A stretch of 64,000 bases of DNA from DASXKD01 sp963734725 (GCA_963734725.1 CAVTIX010000020.1:62001-126000), one strand, 5' to 3'. Positions 31,503 through 40,411 are shown, counted from the first letter of the stretch. The notes: generated from the letters alone by a model not told the origin. Made by a program: numbers and translations.

Positions 31503-33116
31503 CTAGACCGCCGGCGGGTGGGAAGGCGGCCGCGGATGGGGGGAGGTGGTCAGCGGGGTTCCGGCTACCGCGCAGTGTCGCTGAAGAGCCGGCGGGAGCT
31601 GCTTCGCTCCTGGTGTGGTGTCCACGGCGGGCTGCCTTAGCGCGTCGTCACCGATCGTGGTCCAGGCCAGTAGCGCGGCCGCGAACGACACCCCGGCGGC
31701 GATGGTCATGGCGACCGGGAAGCCGGCTGCCAGCTTGGCGGGGTCGTTGAAGTCGGCGCCGGAAAGCCCTGCGGCAAGGGGAAGAGCCGCGACCGCGATC
31801 ATCTGGCCGAGGCGGGAGAGTGCATTGTTGACGGCGGAAGCGATCCCGGCGTGGCGCGTATCGACGCTGGCCAGCACGGTCGCGGTGATGGGGGTGATCA
31901 GCGCGGCGAGCCCGGCCCCGAAGACGGCCAGCGAGGGCAGCACCCCGGAAACATAGCTGTCGCCGGGGTGAATTTGTGCCATCAGCAGCAGTCCCGCGCC
32001 GGTCAGGCCGGCCCCGGCGGTCAGCGGGATCCGCGGGCCGATGCGCTGGGCGATCGCCCCCGATGGGCCGGACCCGATCAGCAGCAGCAGGGTGACCGGC
32101 AGCGTCGCGGCGCCCGCCTGAACCGCGGTGTAGCCGAGGCTGATCTGCAAGAACGCGACGAACAGGAAGATCACGCCGCCGAGCGCCGCATAGGTCACCA
32201 GCGCGAGCACGGTGGCGCTGGCGAACTGGCGGGCGCCAAACAATTCCAGCGGAAGCATCGGGTGGGCGCTACGCCGCTCCACGGCGGTAAAAGCGCCGGC
32301 GGCGGCCAGGCTGACCGCCGCAGCGGTGATGACCGCGGGGGTCAGGCCACCGGAGGCTTGGATCAGCGCGAAGCACAACCCGGCGATGGCCAGCGTGGCA
32401 AGCACAGCACCGGGCAGATCAAGGCCCCCGGCACGCGTGGGGTCCCGGGACTCTGGCACCCGGGCGACCGCGGCGACGATGACGAACGCCCCCAGCGGCA
32501 GGTTGATCAGGAAAACCGCACGCCAGGACAGGGCATCGGTCAGGTAGCCGCCGACGGGCGGGCCGACTGCGGCCGCGACCGCGGTCAGGCCTGCCCACGC
32601 GCCGATCGCCCGGGTCCGGTCATCGGGAACAAAGACCGCGTCGATAATGGCCAGGCTGCCGGGGGTGAGCAGAGCCCCGCCCACCCCTTGAACAAACCGC
32701 GCGGCCACGAGCAGCTGAATTGTCGGGGCGGCCGCGCACAGCGCGGAGGCGGCGACGAAAGCCCCAGCCCCCAGGATGAACATGCGGCGCCGACCATAAA
32801 GGTCACTGAGCGAACCGGCTGGCAGGACAAGCGCCGCGAGGGTGAGCACGTAACCGTTCAGCGTCCACTGCAGCCCCGCGACGCCCGCGCCGAGATCACG
32901 GCCGATCGCCGGCAACGCCACGTTGACAACCGTCGCTTCCAGCAGCACCATCGCCTCGCCCAGCACCGCCACCGCGAGCACCCAGTGGCCGGCGGCCGAA
33001 GCGAGCCGCACCGAACCAGGCCCCCCGCCCTCATTCCCTGCCAACGGCACCCTCCTGGCATCCTCGCTAGCCTCAGTGTGTCTCGCCCCCGGGCTGACCG
33101 TCTCAGCTCGCGCCAT
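31503..33116 (-). CDS. DHA2-type MFS efflux transporter (14 TM)
   Basis: A 537-residue transporter from ATG 33116. Fourteen hydrophobic segments and the motifs LEATVVNVALPAIGRDLGAG (motif D1 of the EmrB/QacA branch), GSLSDLYGRRRMFILGAG (motif A) and GVGGALLTPGSLAIIDAVF (motif C region) mark a drug/proton antiporter. The last about 40 residues are Pro/His-rich. It diverges from the MbtG-like hydroxylase gene across 122 bp, which suggests export of a hydroxamate-type product, but this link is inferred. Confidence 0.87.
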   Translation of the reverse strand: MARAETVSPGARHTEASEDARRVPLAGNEGGGPGSVRLASAAGHWVLAVAVLGEAMVLLEATVVNVALPAIGRDLGAGVAGLQWTLNGYVLTLAALVLPAGSLSDLYGRRRMFILGAGAFVAASALCAAAPTIQLLVAARFVQGVGGALLTPGSLAIIDAVFVPDDRTRAIGAWAGLTAVAAAVGPPVGGYLTDALSWRAVFLINLPLGAFVIVAAVARVPESRDPTRAGGLDLPGAVLATLAIAGLCFALIQASGGLTPAVITAAAVSLAAAGAFTAVERRSAHPMLPLELFGARQFASATVLALVTYAALGGVIFLFVAFLQISLGYTAVQAGAATLPVTLLLLIGSGPSGAIAQRIGPRIPLTAGAGLTGAGLLLMAQIHPGDSYVSGVLPSLAVFGAGLAALITPITATVLASVDTRHAGIASAVNNALSRLGQMIAVAALPLAAGLSGADFNDPAKLAAGFPVAMTIAAGVSFAAALLAWTTIGDDALRQPAVDTTPGAKQLPPALQRHCAVAGTPLTTSPHPRPPSHPPAV

Positions 33117-33238
33117 TCGCGCGGTTGAGCCCGGACCTGGCTCGGGTGACCTCGGTGGAACAGGCCGGGCCCTGAAACTCCTGGCGGCTGGTGGCCCGGC
33201 TCGGACGTTACCGGCCGTTGTCTGGTTATCCTCGCGAG

Positions 33239-34513
33239 GTGGCAACGGTTGCTGTGGTGGGCGCCGGTCCGAAGGGGATCGCGATCGCCGCGAAGGCCCG
33301 CGCGCTCGCCGCCGCCGGTTTGCCGGCGCCGCGGGTGGTGCTGGTCGACCGTGGCGAGGTCGCTGGGAATTGGAGCGGGCGGCAGGGATACACCAGTGGC
33401 CTGTTGCCGCTGGGGACACCGCCGGAGAAGGACGTCGGCTACCCGTACGCGGCGAGCTGGGGTCATGCCTCCGCTGATGTGATCGCGGCGATGGCGGCCT
33501 ACAGCTGGCAGCGCCACCTGATCAGGCACGGCGTCTACAGCGACTGGGTCGACCGCGGCCGGATGCGTCCGGCGCACCGCCAGTGGAGCGCCTACCTCCG
33601 CGAAGTCGCCGAAACGGCCGAGGCGGAAATTGTCTCCGGTGTGGTGACCCGCCTGGAGGTGGCCGGCCGTGATCGGTGGGAGGTCACGCTGGCGGCGGGC
33701 GAGGCGATTGCCGCCGACGGCGTGGTGATGACCGGCGCGGGCCCGGCCATCACGGTGCCCGGCCAGCCTGGTGATCATCCCCGGGTTCTGGACGGGCGGA
33801 CCTACTGGCTGGCGGCACACCAGCTTAAAGGCGAGCACGCGCTGAACGTCTGCGTCATCGGCAGCGGCGAGACTGCCGCGTCGGTGGTCATCGACCTGGT
33901 GAAGCATTGCCACAAGCGCTCGACGATCGACGTGCTGACCGCCCGGGGCGTCCTGTACTCGCGCGGCGAGAGCTATGAGGAGAACCGGTTCTACTCCGAC
34001 CCCGCAGACTGGCCTCGACTGGCCGAGGCGCACCGGCGTGAGTTCCTTGTGCGCACCGATCGCGGCGTCTTCTCGCTGCAGGCGGAGGCGGCGCTCAACC
34101 AGGCGCGTGGCTTCCGCACGCTCGCCGGGCGGGCGGCCGCGATCGAGGCGCGCGAGCACGACGTGATCGTGACCATCGCCTACGGTGATGAGCGCGAGCG
34201 CGTCGCCTACGACGCCGTGGTCGTGGCCATCGGCTTCGATGGGCGCTGGTTCGAGGCCCTCCTGGGCAAGGACGCCAGCGCCCGGTACCAGGCCACGCTG
34301 GGCGGCGGCGAACTGGAGCGCGTGATCGACACCGATCTGTCGGTGCCCGGCCTGGCACCGCCGTTGCACCTGCCGGTCATGGCAGGGCTCGCGCAGGGTC
34401 CGGGGTTTCCGAACCTCAGCTGCCTCGGCCTGCTCAGCGACCGCATCCTCCGCCGCTATGCCGCCGTCAGCGACGCCAGAGCGCTGGTCTCGGAGGGGAG
34501 GGAACGTGCCTGA
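33239..34513 (+). CDS. MbtG-like FAD/NADPH N-hydroxylase
   Basis: A 424-residue flavoprotein monooxygenase. The FAD Rossmann motif VAVVGAGPKGIAIAAKARAL follows the GTG start; NADPH motif is CVIGSGETAASVVIDL; PLGTPPEKDVGYPY and the terminal MAGLAQGPGFPNLSCLGLLS are close to what I recall of mycobacterial MbtG, which N6-hydroxylates lysine residues for mycobactin. No NRPS genes lie in the window, so this is an orphan that may serve a hydroxamate pathway elsewhere. GTG 33239 is preferred to GTG 33191 because the Rossmann strand follows directly. A small ribbon-helix-helix gene overlaps its stop. Confidence 0.82.
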   Translation: MATVAVVGAGPKGIAIAAKARALAAAGLPAPRVVLVDRGEVAGNWSGRQGYTSGLLPLGTPPEKDVGYPYAASWGHASADVIAAMAAYSWQRHLIRHGVYSDWVDRGRMRPAHRQWSAYLREVAETAEAEIVSGVVTRLEVAGRDRWEVTLAAGEAIAADGVVMTGAGPAITVPGQPGDHPRVLDGRTYWLAAHQLKGEHALNVCVIGSGETAASVVIDLVKHCHKRSTIDVLTARGVLYSRGESYEENRFYSDPADWPRLAEAHRREFLVRTDRGVFSLQAEAALNQARGFRTLAGRAAAIEAREHDVIVTIAYGDERERVAYDAVVVAIGFDGRWFEALLGKDASARYQATLGGGELERVIDTDLSVPGLAPPLHLPVMAGLAQGPGFPNLSCLGLLSDRILRRYAAVSDARALVSEGRERA

Positions 34514-34676
34514 ATTCAGCGACGAGGGCTGGGAGCGCGACGACAGCGTGCGCCGCACCATCGTCCTTCCCGGCGACCTCGCCGAGCGGCTCGCGGCCGA
34601 GGCCGGGCGCCGTGGCATCTCGCTGAGCGATCTGCTCGCCGAATACGCCGAACAAGGGCTGCGCCAGGCCCGATAA
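34506..34676 (+). CDS. small ribbon-helix-helix (CopG-like) protein
   Basis: A 56-residue product from GTG 34506, overlapping the hydroxylase stop by 8 nt and preceded by a very strong GGAGGGGAGGGAAC. It reads DSVRRTIVLPGDLAERLAAE (a basic beta strand and helix A) and GRRGISLSDLLAEYAEQGLR (turn and helix B), the ribbon-helix-helix pattern of CopG/Arc-type DNA binders. No toxin gene follows. It is likely an autoregulator or antitoxin-like protein translated together with the hydroxylase. Confidence 0.7.
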   Translation: MPEFSDEGWERDDSVRRTIVLPGDLAERLAAEAGRRGISLSDLLAEYAEQGLRQAR

Positions 34677-34687
34677 CGCCGCGTCCA

Positions 34688-34786
34688 CGCCAGCTGTGAC
34701 GGCTGGCCGCCGATGAGCAGCAGTGCCGCGTTTTCTGGCGTGAGGAGATGGCCGGCGAGCGGGTCGTGCACGGGGGCACCGGTCAC
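34688..34786 (-). pseudogene. isochorismatase-family N-terminal remnant
   Basis: From GTG 34786 (with GAGAAGG upstream) about 30 codons read VTGAPVHDPLAGHLLTPENA and ALLLIGGQPSQLA. This is the first strand of isochorismatase-like hydrolases, where the usual sequence is LLLIDYQPSQ with the catalytic Asp. Here Asp-Tyr is replaced by Gly-Gly, and the frame then runs into the opposite-strand ribbon-helix-helix gene. Only the start of the gene survives. Confidence 0.6.
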
Positions 34787-34835
34787 AGCGGCGCCTTCTC
34801 GGAGCGAAACGGACGGGCCCCGGCGGTAGTGGCCG

Positions 34836-35084
34836 TCAGGGTGAGCGGTGGTGGCCTGGTTCTGGCGATATGCGGTCGGGGGTGAGCTTTCGGATCTCGA
34901 GCAGGTCAAGGCCGAGCGCCTCGATCTCGGCCAGCACGCCGTACTGTGCCGACCGGTCCAGCAGGCCGGTGAGCACGGTGTGCGCGCCGTGATGCTGCGG
35001 CGCCAGCGCCGGGAACGCGGACAGCACGGTGGCGCCGAGGTGCCCGTTGATCCGGATCAGGTACGGGGCGGGTGCCGGGTCCAT
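34836..35084 (-). CDS. small conserved protein downstream of LuxR regulator
   Basis: An 82-residue protein starting MDPAPAPYLIRINGHLGATV, followed by FPALAPQHHGAHTVLTGLLD and GVLAEIEALGLDLLEIRKL. This beta-alpha-beta pattern is a small actinobacterial family I have seen next to LuxR regulators, with no known role. ATG 35084 is chosen over more distal starts because conserved sequence begins there. It is encoded directly downstream of the MalT-like regulator on the same strand, 60 bp away. Confidence 0.65.
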   Translation of the reverse strand: MDPAPAPYLIRINGHLGATVLSAFPALAPQHHGAHTVLTGLLDRSAQYGVLAEIEALGLDLLEIRKLTPDRISPEPGHHRSP

Positions 35085-35144
35085 GACGCCATGATCACGA
35101 GCGGGCAGGTGACCCCGGATCACCGGGATCCGGTGACCGCCGGG

Positions 35145-37793
35145 CTAGCGCGTGCGGCCGGCCGCCAGCAGCCGCAGTTCCCGGGCGCGCTGCACGGCCG
35201 AGGACCGGTCACTGACCTGGAGCTTGGCGTAGATGCTGCGCAGGTGCGTGCTGACGGTGTTCAGGGAGACGGACAGTTCGCCGGCGATCTCGGGCCGGGA
35301 CAGGTTCGTCGGCAGATATCGCAGCACCCTGAGCTCGCCCGGGCTGAGCTCCTCCGCCGGCGGCAACGAGGACGGCTCCTTGGCCGCCAGGGATGAGCCG
35401 TGCAAGACGTCGAGGATGTCGGCGAGCAGCGCGGCGTGCGCTGTCTGGTGCCGCGGCAGCGCCTCGAGCAGCCCGGCTGAGCCGGTCATCGCGAACGGCA
35501 GGACCAGCCGGTCAGGCTCCGCCAGGGCCAGCGCCCGTTCGGCCGCCTGGCTGGCCGCGCGCTGGTCACCGAGCTCGCGGTGGGCGAGCCCGGCCAGCAG
35601 GTGCGCCTCCACGACCGTGGCGTAAGCGATGACCGGCGCCGTGCCATCGAGAACATCGGCCACCGCGGCCAGGGCTGCGGCGGGATCGCCGTCCGCCAGG
35701 CAGATCACCGCGCGGGCATTACGGATCTCGCCGGAGCTGGCCCGCTCGCCATCGAGCGCCGCGAGGCCGGCGCGGGCTTCGCTGGTCATCCCGAGGCGGG
35801 CTTGCGTGGCCAGCAGCCAGCCGGTCACCCGGCTCGCCAGCACATGGGAGCCCGCTAGCTGCGATCCCAGGTATTCGGCCGCGCCGAACTCCTCCAGCGC
35901 CTCGTGGTGGCGGCCGCGGCCGGCGTGCAGCACCCCGGCCGTCTGGTGCAGCAGCAGCCTTATGTCCGGCCCGGTGTCTGTTTGCAGGGCCCGTTCGGTG
36001 CGCCGCAGCCACCGCTCGCCCTCGTCGAACTCACCCGTCCAGACCATCGTGCCGGCCAGCATGATCAGCGCGGGCGCGATCACCGGTTCCGTGCCCCAGC
36101 CGTATCGTTCGGCGAGCGCGATCGCCTCACGGCAGCGCCGCTGGGTCGCGGCGAACGAGTGGAGGACCAGCGATGCGAACCCGAGCCGCGCCAGGCAGGC
36201 GACTTCGAGGTAGGGGCGGCCGATCTCCCGGGCCAGCATGACGCCCTCCCGCAGGTGGCGTTCGGCGTCCAGCGCGTCTGGCCGCCCCAAGGACCACGTC
36301 TCGGCGATCCCCAGATTCATCAGCGCGACCGCGCGCAGGTCGCTGCCGAGTGCGATGTCCTCGCCGGACGGCCCGGCTAGCGGGGAAGCGAGGAATCTGG
36401 CCTGTTCGACGACACTGGCAGAGTTGCCGCGTCGCCCGGCCAGCGACAGGTTGAGCGCCGCGACCGCCACTTGGAGGCGGTGCTGGCGGCCAGGCGGCGC
36501 CGTCTCGGCGTGTGTCTCGGCGACCGCCAGGTGCGCGGCCGCCTCGTCCAGGCGCCCCCGGAGGAGGTCAACCGTTGCGCGCACCAGGGCCAGCTCGGGG
36601 TGGTCCTCGCCGCGTGGGAAGGCCCGCAGCAGCGCCTGCATGGTCTGCGCTTGCCCGTCGAGCGTCAGGCTGAACGAATGGTCGGCCAGCAGCCGGGCCG
36701 CATCAGCCCAGTCGCCCGCCGCCTGGGTGTGCCGGATGGCGTTGACGACCTGGCCCTGCAAGGTGAACCATCCGGCAGCGCGCCGGTGTAGCGCGGGTAC
36801 TTCTTCGGGCAGCGTCCGGCGCAGCTCCAGCCGCAGCAGATCCGCGAACAGGTGGTGGTAGCGGAACCAGGTGCGCTCGGGGTTGAGCGATTCGACGAAC
36901 GCGTTCGCATCTTCGAGGCTCAGCAGGATCTGTTCCGAGCCCGGGCGGCCGGTCAGCAGGTCTGCCAGTTCTCCCTTGACCCGGTCAAGCAGGGAGGTGC
37001 GCAGCAGCAGATCCTGGACGTCGGCGGGCTGGCGCTCGAGCATCTCGGCGATCAGGTATTCGGCGACCGTGCGGTCGCTGCCGGAGAACTCCGCGACGAA
37101 CCGCTCCGGGTCGGGGTGGCCGACCAGCGAGATCACCGCGAGCCGCAGGCCCGCGGCCCATCCTTCGGTCCGCTGGTGCAATAGCGCCGCCCCAGAATCG
37201 GACAGCGCGATGCCCGAGGCGCCGAGCAGCTCGCGCGTTTCGCGCCCGGAAAAGCCCAGATCGGCCGCGCGGATCTCAGCCAGCTCGCCGGCCAGGCGCA
37301 GCTGATGCAGCCGCAGCCGCACATCGTGGCGCGTGGTCAAGATCGCGTGCACGTTCGGGGGAAGGTGCGTCAGCAGCCGGGTGAGCTGGGCGAGCGCCTC
37401 TGGCGAGCGCAGCTCGTGGAGATCATCAATCACCAGCGTGATATCGCTGTGAGCGTCGGCGAGCTCCGACAGCACCTGGTCGACCATCGCCGGTGCGTTG
37501 AAGTCGGGTGTCGCCGCGGGCGGTTCGCTGTTGCCGGCCGTGCCGAAGGCCCGGCGGACCGCGCTGAGCAGGGCCAGCCAGAATTGCTGGTCGTCTTGCA
37601 GGCCGCGCTGGACCTGCACGAGGGCGAGCCGGCGCGGCCGTCCCGGCCGGCCGGCCCAGGCGCGCACCAGCGACGTCTTCCCGCTGCCGGCCGGCGCCGA
37701 GATGACCGTCACCTTGCTCGCCGCCGCGCGATCCAGGGCAGCGACAAGATCACCCCGGTCGATCAGCCGGGGAGCTGCTGGAGCCACCGTCAA
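35145..37793 (-). CDS. MalT-like LuxR-family transcriptional regulator
   Basis: An 882-residue large ATP-binding LuxR regulator. Walker A VISAPAGSGKTSLVRAWAG and Walker B DITLVIDDLHELRSPE form the STAND-type NTPase; a long TPR-like helical region (residues about 350-800) follows; the C-terminal LuxR HTH is LSRPEIAGELSVSLNTVSTH followed by LRSIYAKLQVSDR. Such proteins are signal-activated, inducer- and ATP-dependent activators. Its target is unknown; the small downstream gene is the only immediate partner. Confidence 0.87.
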   Translation of the reverse strand: MTVAPAAPRLIDRGDLVAALDRAAASKVTVISAPAGSGKTSLVRAWAGRPGRPRRLALVQVQRGLQDDQQFWLALLSAVRRAFGTAGNSEPPAATPDFNAPAMVDQVLSELADAHSDITLVIDDLHELRSPEALAQLTRLLTHLPPNVHAILTTRHDVRLRLHQLRLAGELAEIRAADLGFSGRETRELLGASGIALSDSGAALLHQRTEGWAAGLRLAVISLVGHPDPERFVAEFSGSDRTVAEYLIAEMLERQPADVQDLLLRTSLLDRVKGELADLLTGRPGSEQILLSLEDANAFVESLNPERTWFRYHHLFADLLRLELRRTLPEEVPALHRRAAGWFTLQGQVVNAIRHTQAAGDWADAARLLADHSFSLTLDGQAQTMQALLRAFPRGEDHPELALVRATVDLLRGRLDEAAAHLAVAETHAETAPPGRQHRLQVAVAALNLSLAGRRGNSASVVEQARFLASPLAGPSGEDIALGSDLRAVALMNLGIAETWSLGRPDALDAERHLREGVMLAREIGRPYLEVACLARLGFASLVLHSFAATQRRCREAIALAERYGWGTEPVIAPALIMLAGTMVWTGEFDEGERWLRRTERALQTDTGPDIRLLLHQTAGVLHAGRGRHHEALEEFGAAEYLGSQLAGSHVLASRVTGWLLATQARLGMTSEARAGLAALDGERASSGEIRNARAVICLADGDPAAALAAVADVLDGTAPVIAYATVVEAHLLAGLAHRELGDQRAASQAAERALALAEPDRLVLPFAMTGSAGLLEALPRHQTAHAALLADILDVLHGSSLAAKEPSSLPPAEELSPGELRVLRYLPTNLSRPEIAGELSVSLNTVSTHLRSIYAKLQVSDRSSAVQRARELRLLAAGRTR

Positions 37794-37911
37794 AGGGCCG
37801 CCCTGATATCCACGCCCACACCCTGGCGCCGGTCACACAGCCCCAGCGCCTTCTCCCTCGGTACCAGGCCAGCGCGCGTACTGTCAACGACGCGCGGCCG
37901 CACCGTGGTGG

Positions 37912-38117
37912 CGGTCGACGGGAACGAGCATGCGCTGGGTTACCTCCCCGACAACGTCCTCGGCTCCAGCGCGATCCGGACGGGCATCGCCTACCTGCCG
38001 TTCGCCGTCGGGGTCGTGCTCGCCTCCGCGCTGGCCTCGCAGCTGGTGCCCCGGATCGGCGCCCGGCCGCTGATCCTGGCCGCACTTCATCGGCGGCCGG
38101 CTCGGCACTCGCGATGA
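37912..38117 (+). pseudogene. MFS exporter fragment
   Basis: About 50 residues (LPDNVLGSSAIRTGIAYLPF, then AVGVVLASALASQLVPRIGA, then RPLILAA) match an internal piece of DHA2-type MFS transporters around TM8-TM9. Nothing of the rest is found on either side: the sequence before it is unrelated, and after RPLILAA it breaks into a short unrelated tail. It is a gene remnant between the LuxR gene and another remnant. Confidence 0.65.
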
Positions 38118-38309
38118 CGTGACCGTTCACCAGCAGTACATGGCCGACATCGCCGCTAGCGTCAGGACATCGCTCGACACGGTCGACTTCACACGAAGGG
38201 GGAGGCGATCCTGGATGGCGGCGTCGTGATCGGTGCTGTGCACAACAGCCGGGATGTTCGAGACGCTCATAGCGCGCCGCTGTTCGTCGCGACGAGGTAG
38301 TGTTTTTGG

Positions 38310-38699
38310 CGCGGCTTTGATAGGTCGCGACGAGCTTGCCTACTCCGGGGAAGTCCATGGCAGGCACGGGAAGCCAGTACTCGTAGTTGACGATTCCGTT
38401 GAGCAGCGGGCCGAGTTCGGCTTGGACGGTGCTGCTTTGCGGACCGATCATCGCGCCGCCAACCAGCTTGCGCCGGTGCCGGACTCGGCGATGGCGCGGA
38501 TGAGCCCGACGGAGTCGGCCAGATACGAGCAGAGGAACAGGATGTCCGGCTGGGCGGCCTCGGCCTGACGCAGAACCGCCGCGAACTCACGGGTGGCCAG
38601 GGGGTACTTGGTTTCCGACACGACGTGCATCCCGTACCGGGCGGCATTGGCCCGCGCGCTGGCGTCGGGCCAGGTGCTCGGCACCCGCACCTTGTTCAT
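38310..38699 (-). pseudogene. branched-chain amino acid-type ABC binding protein remnant, frameshifted
   Basis: Two overlapping minus-strand frames join into one protein. The first reads VPSTWPDASARANAARYGMH and PDILFLCSYLADSVGLIRAI and stops at WLAAR; the second reads MIGPQSSTVQAELGPLLNGI and NYEYWLPVPAMDFPGVGKL. Together they form the middle of a LivJ-type periplasmic binding protein. A shift near 38455 separates them, and both the N-terminal lobe with signal and the C-terminus are missing, so it is non-functional. Confidence 0.75.
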
Positions 38700-38802
38700 C
38701 GACGGCGTCGTGCACCACGGCGGCTACGACCCGTCCACCCTGCTGGCGGCGCTGGCCACTCCAGAGTGATCAGCAGCGACAGGAGGTCTAGCTGCGGAAA
38801 TG

Positions 38803-38877
38803 TGGTGGGCGCAGGTGGGTTCGAACCACCGGCTTCCCGCTTGTAAGGCGGGTGCTCTACCCCTGAGCTATGCGCCC
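38803..38877 (-). tRNA. tRNA-Val (anticodon UAC), CCA encoded
   Basis: The minus strand folds into a standard cloverleaf. The acceptor stem GGGCGCA pairs with TGCGCCC, followed by discriminator A and an encoded CCA. The D arm is GCTC-AGGGGTA-GAGC, the anticodon arm CCCGC-CTTACAA-GCGGG with anticodon TAC (Val), and the T arm GGTGG-TTCGAAC-CCACC. Its first 10 nt overlap the 3' end (stop TAG) of the phosphotransferase gene on the same strand. Confidence 0.95.
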
Positions 38878-39965
38878 GCGACGTCGGAAGGACCCGGCTC
38901 AGCGTACCGGCTTCCCGGCGAGCCGAGGTGCTGCGCGGCGAGGTCCGCGACGGCCTGGCTCACCGCGATCCGGTTGTGCAGGCGGGCCAGCCTGGCATCC
39001 ATGGTGGGCCCGCGGACCCCGTCGATGAGGGCCCGCTCGAAGTGGATCGCCCCGATGTAGGCCGTAGCGAACCGGATCCCCTCGGGAAGGATCTCTCGTT
39101 CTGAACTATGAACCTGCCGCCATCGGGTGTAACCGTCCAGAACGGCGGCGACCCGCCCCGGGTCCGGCTGAATATGCCAGGCTGCGGGCTGGCCGGCGGG
39201 CAGGCCCGGGTCCAGGTGGCACTCCATCAGGCAATGGCCCAGATCCACGACGGGCAGCCCGAGCCCGCCGTTCTCCCAGTCGATGAGCGCCGCCCGGCCG
39301 TCCGGCATGACGACCGCGTTCCTGGGCCACGCGTCGCCGTGCACCACGGCGCGGGGCAGGCCCCGCGCCGCGGCCCGGACCGCCAGCAGGGTCGCGCGGA
39401 ACTGCTCGTGCAGCGGGCGCCACTCCCCCGGCAGCAGCGGCGCGACCGCGTCGAGCCGGCCCAGCGCGGCGGGTATGGCGGCCACGGGATGCCACGACGC
39501 CAGTCCCGGGCCGGGCACGCCACCCGGCCCGGGCGTGGCGGCCCGGACCGGCAGCGCGTGCAGCTGGCCAAGCGCTGCGCCGAGCAGGCCGAGCTGGCTG
39601 CGTGCCAGGGCGCTGCCCGGCACGAACGTGGTGCCTAGTGTGAGCCAGCAGGCGGCGACCCCGACCGGGTCACCCTCGCGCGTCGGGACCACGCGCGGCC
39701 CCGGGTAGCCGCGCGCGGCGAGCCACTCCAGCGTGGCGGCGCGGCCTAGCAGCCAGTCGGTGACCGATGCCGCGCCGCTGCCCCGGAAGTACTCGGGCAG
39801 CGGCACGTCCATGCGATGGGCGCGGACCAGCGTGGCGCCGCCGCCCGGCCGGCGGAACTCGTAGCCGACCCGGGTGTCGGACACCGAACCGTACCGGCGC
39901 CAGCTGGACACCGCGTTGAGCCGGTACTCGCGCAGGATGCGCCCGACGACGGCGGCGTCGGTCAC
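38868..39965 (-). CDS. phosphotransferase (APH-like kinase) family protein
   Basis: A 365-residue protein from GTG 39965, preceded by GGGAGGG. It has the APH-type catalytic loop PRAVVHGDAWPRNAVVMPDG (His-Gly-Asp) and the metal aspartate in AALIDWENGGLGLPVVDLGH. N-terminal lobe VVPTREGDPVGVAACWL carries a strand typical of these kinases. The substrate could be an aminoglycoside, choline-like or other hydroxyl compound. The stop codon lies inside the tRNA-Val 5' end, so message and tRNA may come from one transcript. Confidence 0.82.
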   Translation of the reverse strand: MTDAAVVGRILREYRLNAVSSWRRYGSVSDTRVGYEFRRPGGGATLVRAHRMDVPLPEYFRGSGAASVTDWLLGRAATLEWLAARGYPGPRVVPTREGDPVGVAACWLTLGTTFVPGSALARSQLGLLGAALGQLHALPVRAATPGPGGVPGPGLASWHPVAAIPAALGRLDAVAPLLPGEWRPLHEQFRATLLAVRAAARGLPRAVVHGDAWPRNAVVMPDGRAALIDWENGGLGLPVVDLGHCLMECHLDPGLPAGQPAAWHIQPDPGRVAAVLDGYTRWRQVHSSEREILPEGIRFATAYIGAIHFERALIDGVRGPTMDARLARLHNRIAVSQAVADLAAQHLGSPGSRYAEPGPSDVAGA

Positions 39966-40008
39966 GGTGCGGCCCTCCCCGGCCGCCGGACGATCAACCG
40001 CTGGCGTT

Positions 40009-40368
40009 TCACCTGCTGGCGGCGCCGCGGCCAAGAACGCGCTCCAGCGCCAGCGCGACCTCTTCGGACAGCCCGGGCGCTCGGTCGGCGGCGGGCAGGC
40101 CCGCTGGCCGCCGGGCGACTTGCGGTTCTCCGCCTTCGGGCGCCGGCGGGATCGCCGCGCCGCAGTCCCGGCATTCCACCTCACCGAGACGGCGAACCAG
40201 ATGCGCGCTGCCGCACTTGCGGCACTTGTCCAGGTCGGCCTTCCAGTCGCCGGCTGCCTGGCAGCCGGGGCAGACCAGCACCTGCTGGTCGCCCTTAACC
40301 CCGCGGCGCCACGGGCTGTGCCCGCGTGCCGGGTCTACCTGCCGTGTACCGCAGCGATAGCAGGGCAT
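40009..40368 (-). CDS. zinc-ribbon protein, unknown function
   Basis: A 119-residue product. Four Cys pairs (CYRCG, CPGCQ, CRKCG, CRDCG) spaced along the first 75 residues form two zinc ribbons, followed by an Ala/Pro-rich linker and a terminal helix (SEEVALALERVLGRG). No enzyme domain is present. ATG 40368 has GAGGAAG upstream. It lies between the phosphotransferase and peroxiredoxin genes, on the same strand. It might bind nucleic acid or protein, but this is not shown. Confidence 0.65.
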   Translation of the reverse strand: MPCYRCGTRQVDPARGHSPWRRGVKGDQQVLVCPGCQAAGDWKADLDKCRKCGSAHLVRRLGEVECRDCGAAIPPAPEGGEPQVARRPAGLPAADRAPGLSEEVALALERVLGRGAASR

Positions 40369-40411
40369 CCGGGTTCTGCTTCCTCGCGCTCGCTGGCGTG
40401 CCCCTGGCGGG

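Noticed and set aside
32858..34909. A 683-residue minus-strand frame across the hydroxylase gene
   Set aside because: Composite of antisense sequence; only the short isochorismatase start at 34688-34786 is meaningful.
38119..38220. Short frame after the MFS fragment (VTVHQQYMADIAASV)
   Set aside because: About 35 codons, no ribosome site, no recognisable motif; left as part of the scarred region.
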